From Bacteroidia bacterium (GTDB lineage Bacteria > Bacteroidota > Bacteroidia > Bacteroidales > Dysgonomonadaceae), in assembly GCA_030539475.1 (NCBI GenBank), contig JAUNRY010000105.1:1-7347 (forward strand): 7,347 bases of DNA. Reading direction: 5' to 3'. Both the position numbers and the translations under genes were made by a program. Below the pieces are notes generated by a model. The model saw only the letters and a program-made list of their open reading frames with translations. It ran no database searches and was not told the DNA's origin. Positions 6,237 to 7,347 of the stretch are shown here, piece after piece (position 1 is the first letter of the stretch; the number at the start of each line of letters is the position of its first letter).

Positions 6237-7298
6237 ATGAACACTTTCGGAACTATTTTCAGATTAACATCGTTTGGCGAATCTCACGGCCCGGCTATCG
6301 GCGGGGTTATCGACGGCTGCCCGCCGGGAATTGAGATGGACATGGAATTTATTCAGAGCGAACTCAACCGCCGCAGGCCGGGACAATCGCGCATAACCAC
6401 GCCTCGTGTGGAAGGCGACAAGGTTGTTTTCTTATCGGGTATTTTCGAAGGGAAAACCACGGGCGTACCCATCGGTTTTATGGTGGAAAACCAAAACCAA
6501 CGTTCGTCGGACTACGACAACCTGAAAGATGTGTACCGCCCTTCGCACGCCGATTATACGTACCAGCAAAAATACGGCCTGCGCGATTACCGCGGCAGCG
6601 GACGTTCATCGGCACGCGAAACCATTGCCCGCGTGGTGGCGGGAGCTGTGGCCAAGTTGTATCTGAAACAGATGGGCATTTCGGTATCGGCCTATACGTC
6701 GCAAATTGGCGATATTAAACTGGAAAACGATTACAAAAAATACGACCTTTCTAAAACGGAAGACACGCCCGTTCGCTGTCCCGATGCCGATAAGGCAGAA
6801 CAAATGATAGAGCTTATCAAACAAGTTCAATACAAAGGCGATACCATTGGCGGCGTGGTTACCTGCGTTATTCACGGAACGCCCGTGGGGCTTGGCGAGC
6901 CGGTTTTCGGGAAACTGCACGCGGCATTGGGAGCCGCCATGCTAAGCATAAACGCGGTGAAAGGGTTCGAATACGGGCACGGTTTCGATGTAAGCAAGCG
7001 AGGATCGGAAATGAACGATTCGTTTTTCGATGATAACGGAAAAATAAGTACGCGCACCAATCATTCGGGCGGCATACAGGCCGGAATTTCCAACGGACAG
7101 GATATTTATTTTCGCGTGGCGTTCAAACCGGTTTCCACCATTCTTATGGATCAGCAAACCGTGGATATTCACGGAAACGACACCACCATAAAAGCCCGCG
7201 GACGACACGACGCGTGCGTTCTTCCCCGCGCCGTTCCCATTGTAGAAGCCATGGCGGCGATGGTTATCCTGGATTATTATTTGTTGGCGAAAAAGTAA
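6237..7298 (+). CDS. aroC: Chorismate synthase
   Basis: This 353-residue cytosolic enzyme catalyses the last shikimate-pathway step, 5-enolpyruvylshikimate-3-phosphate to chorismate, needing reduced FMN though no net redox change occurs. All three family signatures are present: GESHGPAIGGVIDGCPPG (14-31, with catalytic-type H17), RPSHADYTYQQKYG (101-114, with the second conserved H104) followed by RGSGRSSARET, and the C-terminal RGRHDACVLPRAVP (321-334). There is no N-terminal extension or flavin-reductase fusion, so it is the monofunctional type relying on reduced flavin from elsewhere. Length is normal for bacterial AroC. The start is fixed by the conserved NTFGTIFRLTSFGESHG opening. It lies 80 bp after slyD, with the palindrome at 6184-6209 between them, so co-transcription is uncertain. 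Confidence 0.98.
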   Translation: MNTFGTIFRLTSFGESHGPAIGGVIDGCPPGIEMDMEFIQSELNRRRPGQSRITTPRVEGDKVVFLSGIFEGKTTGVPIGFMVENQNQRSSDYDNLKDVYRPSHADYTYQQKYGLRDYRGSGRSSARETIARVVAGAVAKLYLKQMGISVSAYTSQIGDIKLENDYKKYDLSKTEDTPVRCPDADKAEQMIELIKQVQYKGDTIGGVVTCVIHGTPVGLGEPVFGKLHAALGAAMLSINAVKGFEYGHGFDVSKRGSEMNDSFFDDNGKISTRTNHSGGIQAGISNGQDIYFRVAFKPVSTILMDQQTVDIHGNDTTIKARGRHDACVLPRAVPIVEAMAAMVILDYYLLAKK

Positions 7299-7299
7299 C

Positions 7300-7347
7300 G
7301 GGAGACGATGGCTCTGCCTTCGTAAAATTGGGAGACGATGGCTCTGC
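7300..7347. repeat. 30-bp direct repeat at the right edge (cut by the window)
   Basis: GGGAGACGATGGCTCTGC occurs at 7300-7317 and again, identically, at 7330-7347, a 30-base period with a 12-base stretch (CTTCGTAAAATT) between. The second copy runs into the window end, so the copy number is unknown. Within a unit, ACGA-T-GGC pairs with GCC-T-TCGT over a TCT loop (7305-7323) with one T-T mismatch, giving an imperfect hairpin. The period is a multiple of three and the unit is open on the minus strand. Confidence 0.65.

Noticed and set aside
6161..6240. Small frame starting at ATG 6173 after an AGGAG sequence
   Set aside because: The AGGAG is suggestive, but the frame reads through the palindrome at 6184-6209 and into aroC out of frame; Shine-Dalgarno use is weak in this phylum.
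541..7298. A new multi-gene defence, secretion or biosynthetic system
   Set aside because: Every complete gene belongs to a recognisable family with a separate housekeeping, envelope or carbohydrate role, and there is no conserved operon logic joining them.
7300..7347. CRISPR array at the right edge
   Set aside because: The 18-base repeat with a 12-base spacer is too short on both counts, and only two copies are visible.

Overview
The window looks like ordinary chromosomal sequence from a member of the Bacteroidota, probably order Bacteroidales. The evidence is a DUF3316 protein (a family I know essentially only from this phylum), a Bacteroidota-type promoter (TAnnTTTG), A/T-rich leaders without clear Shine-Dalgarno sequences, a secreted GH78 alpha-L-rhamnosidase, and short palindromic repeats typical of these genomes. 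All recognisable genes lie on the + strand.

Layout. Positions 1-177 are the 3' end of a gene whose product ends like a GH78 rhamnosidase. Positions 178-540 are non-coding and hold a dense nest of short hairpins bounded by a 21-nt imperfect inverted repeat (232-252 / 445-465). Next comes a complete secreted alpha-L-rhamnosidase (541-3267), followed at once by a strong hairpin terminator. A new transcription unit starts near 3410 from a TAnnTTTG promoter and carries a DUF3316 outer-envelope protein (best start 3466, not the longer upstream ATG) and, 44 bp later, a PatB/MalY-type PLP enzyme (4356-5528). A SlyD-like FKBP prolyl isomerase with a cysteine-rich tail (5620-6156) and chorismate synthase aroC (6237-7298) follow. 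A 30-bp direct repeat begins just after aroC and runs off the window.

Functionally the left third is polysaccharide use: two neighbouring GH78-type genes suggest release of L-rhamnose from a rhamnose-rich glycan, though no SusC/SusD or regulator is visible here. The right two thirds are housekeeping or envelope functions: an uncharacterised envelope protein, sulfur amino acid metabolism, protein folding or metal handling, and the last step of the shikimate pathway. These do not form an obvious single pathway.

I see no new multi-gene system. The points worth a second look are non-coding: the hairpin island between the two rhamnosidase genes, two diverged copies of a GAGACG-type palindrome in neighbouring intergenic gaps, and the 30-bp repeat at the right edge.
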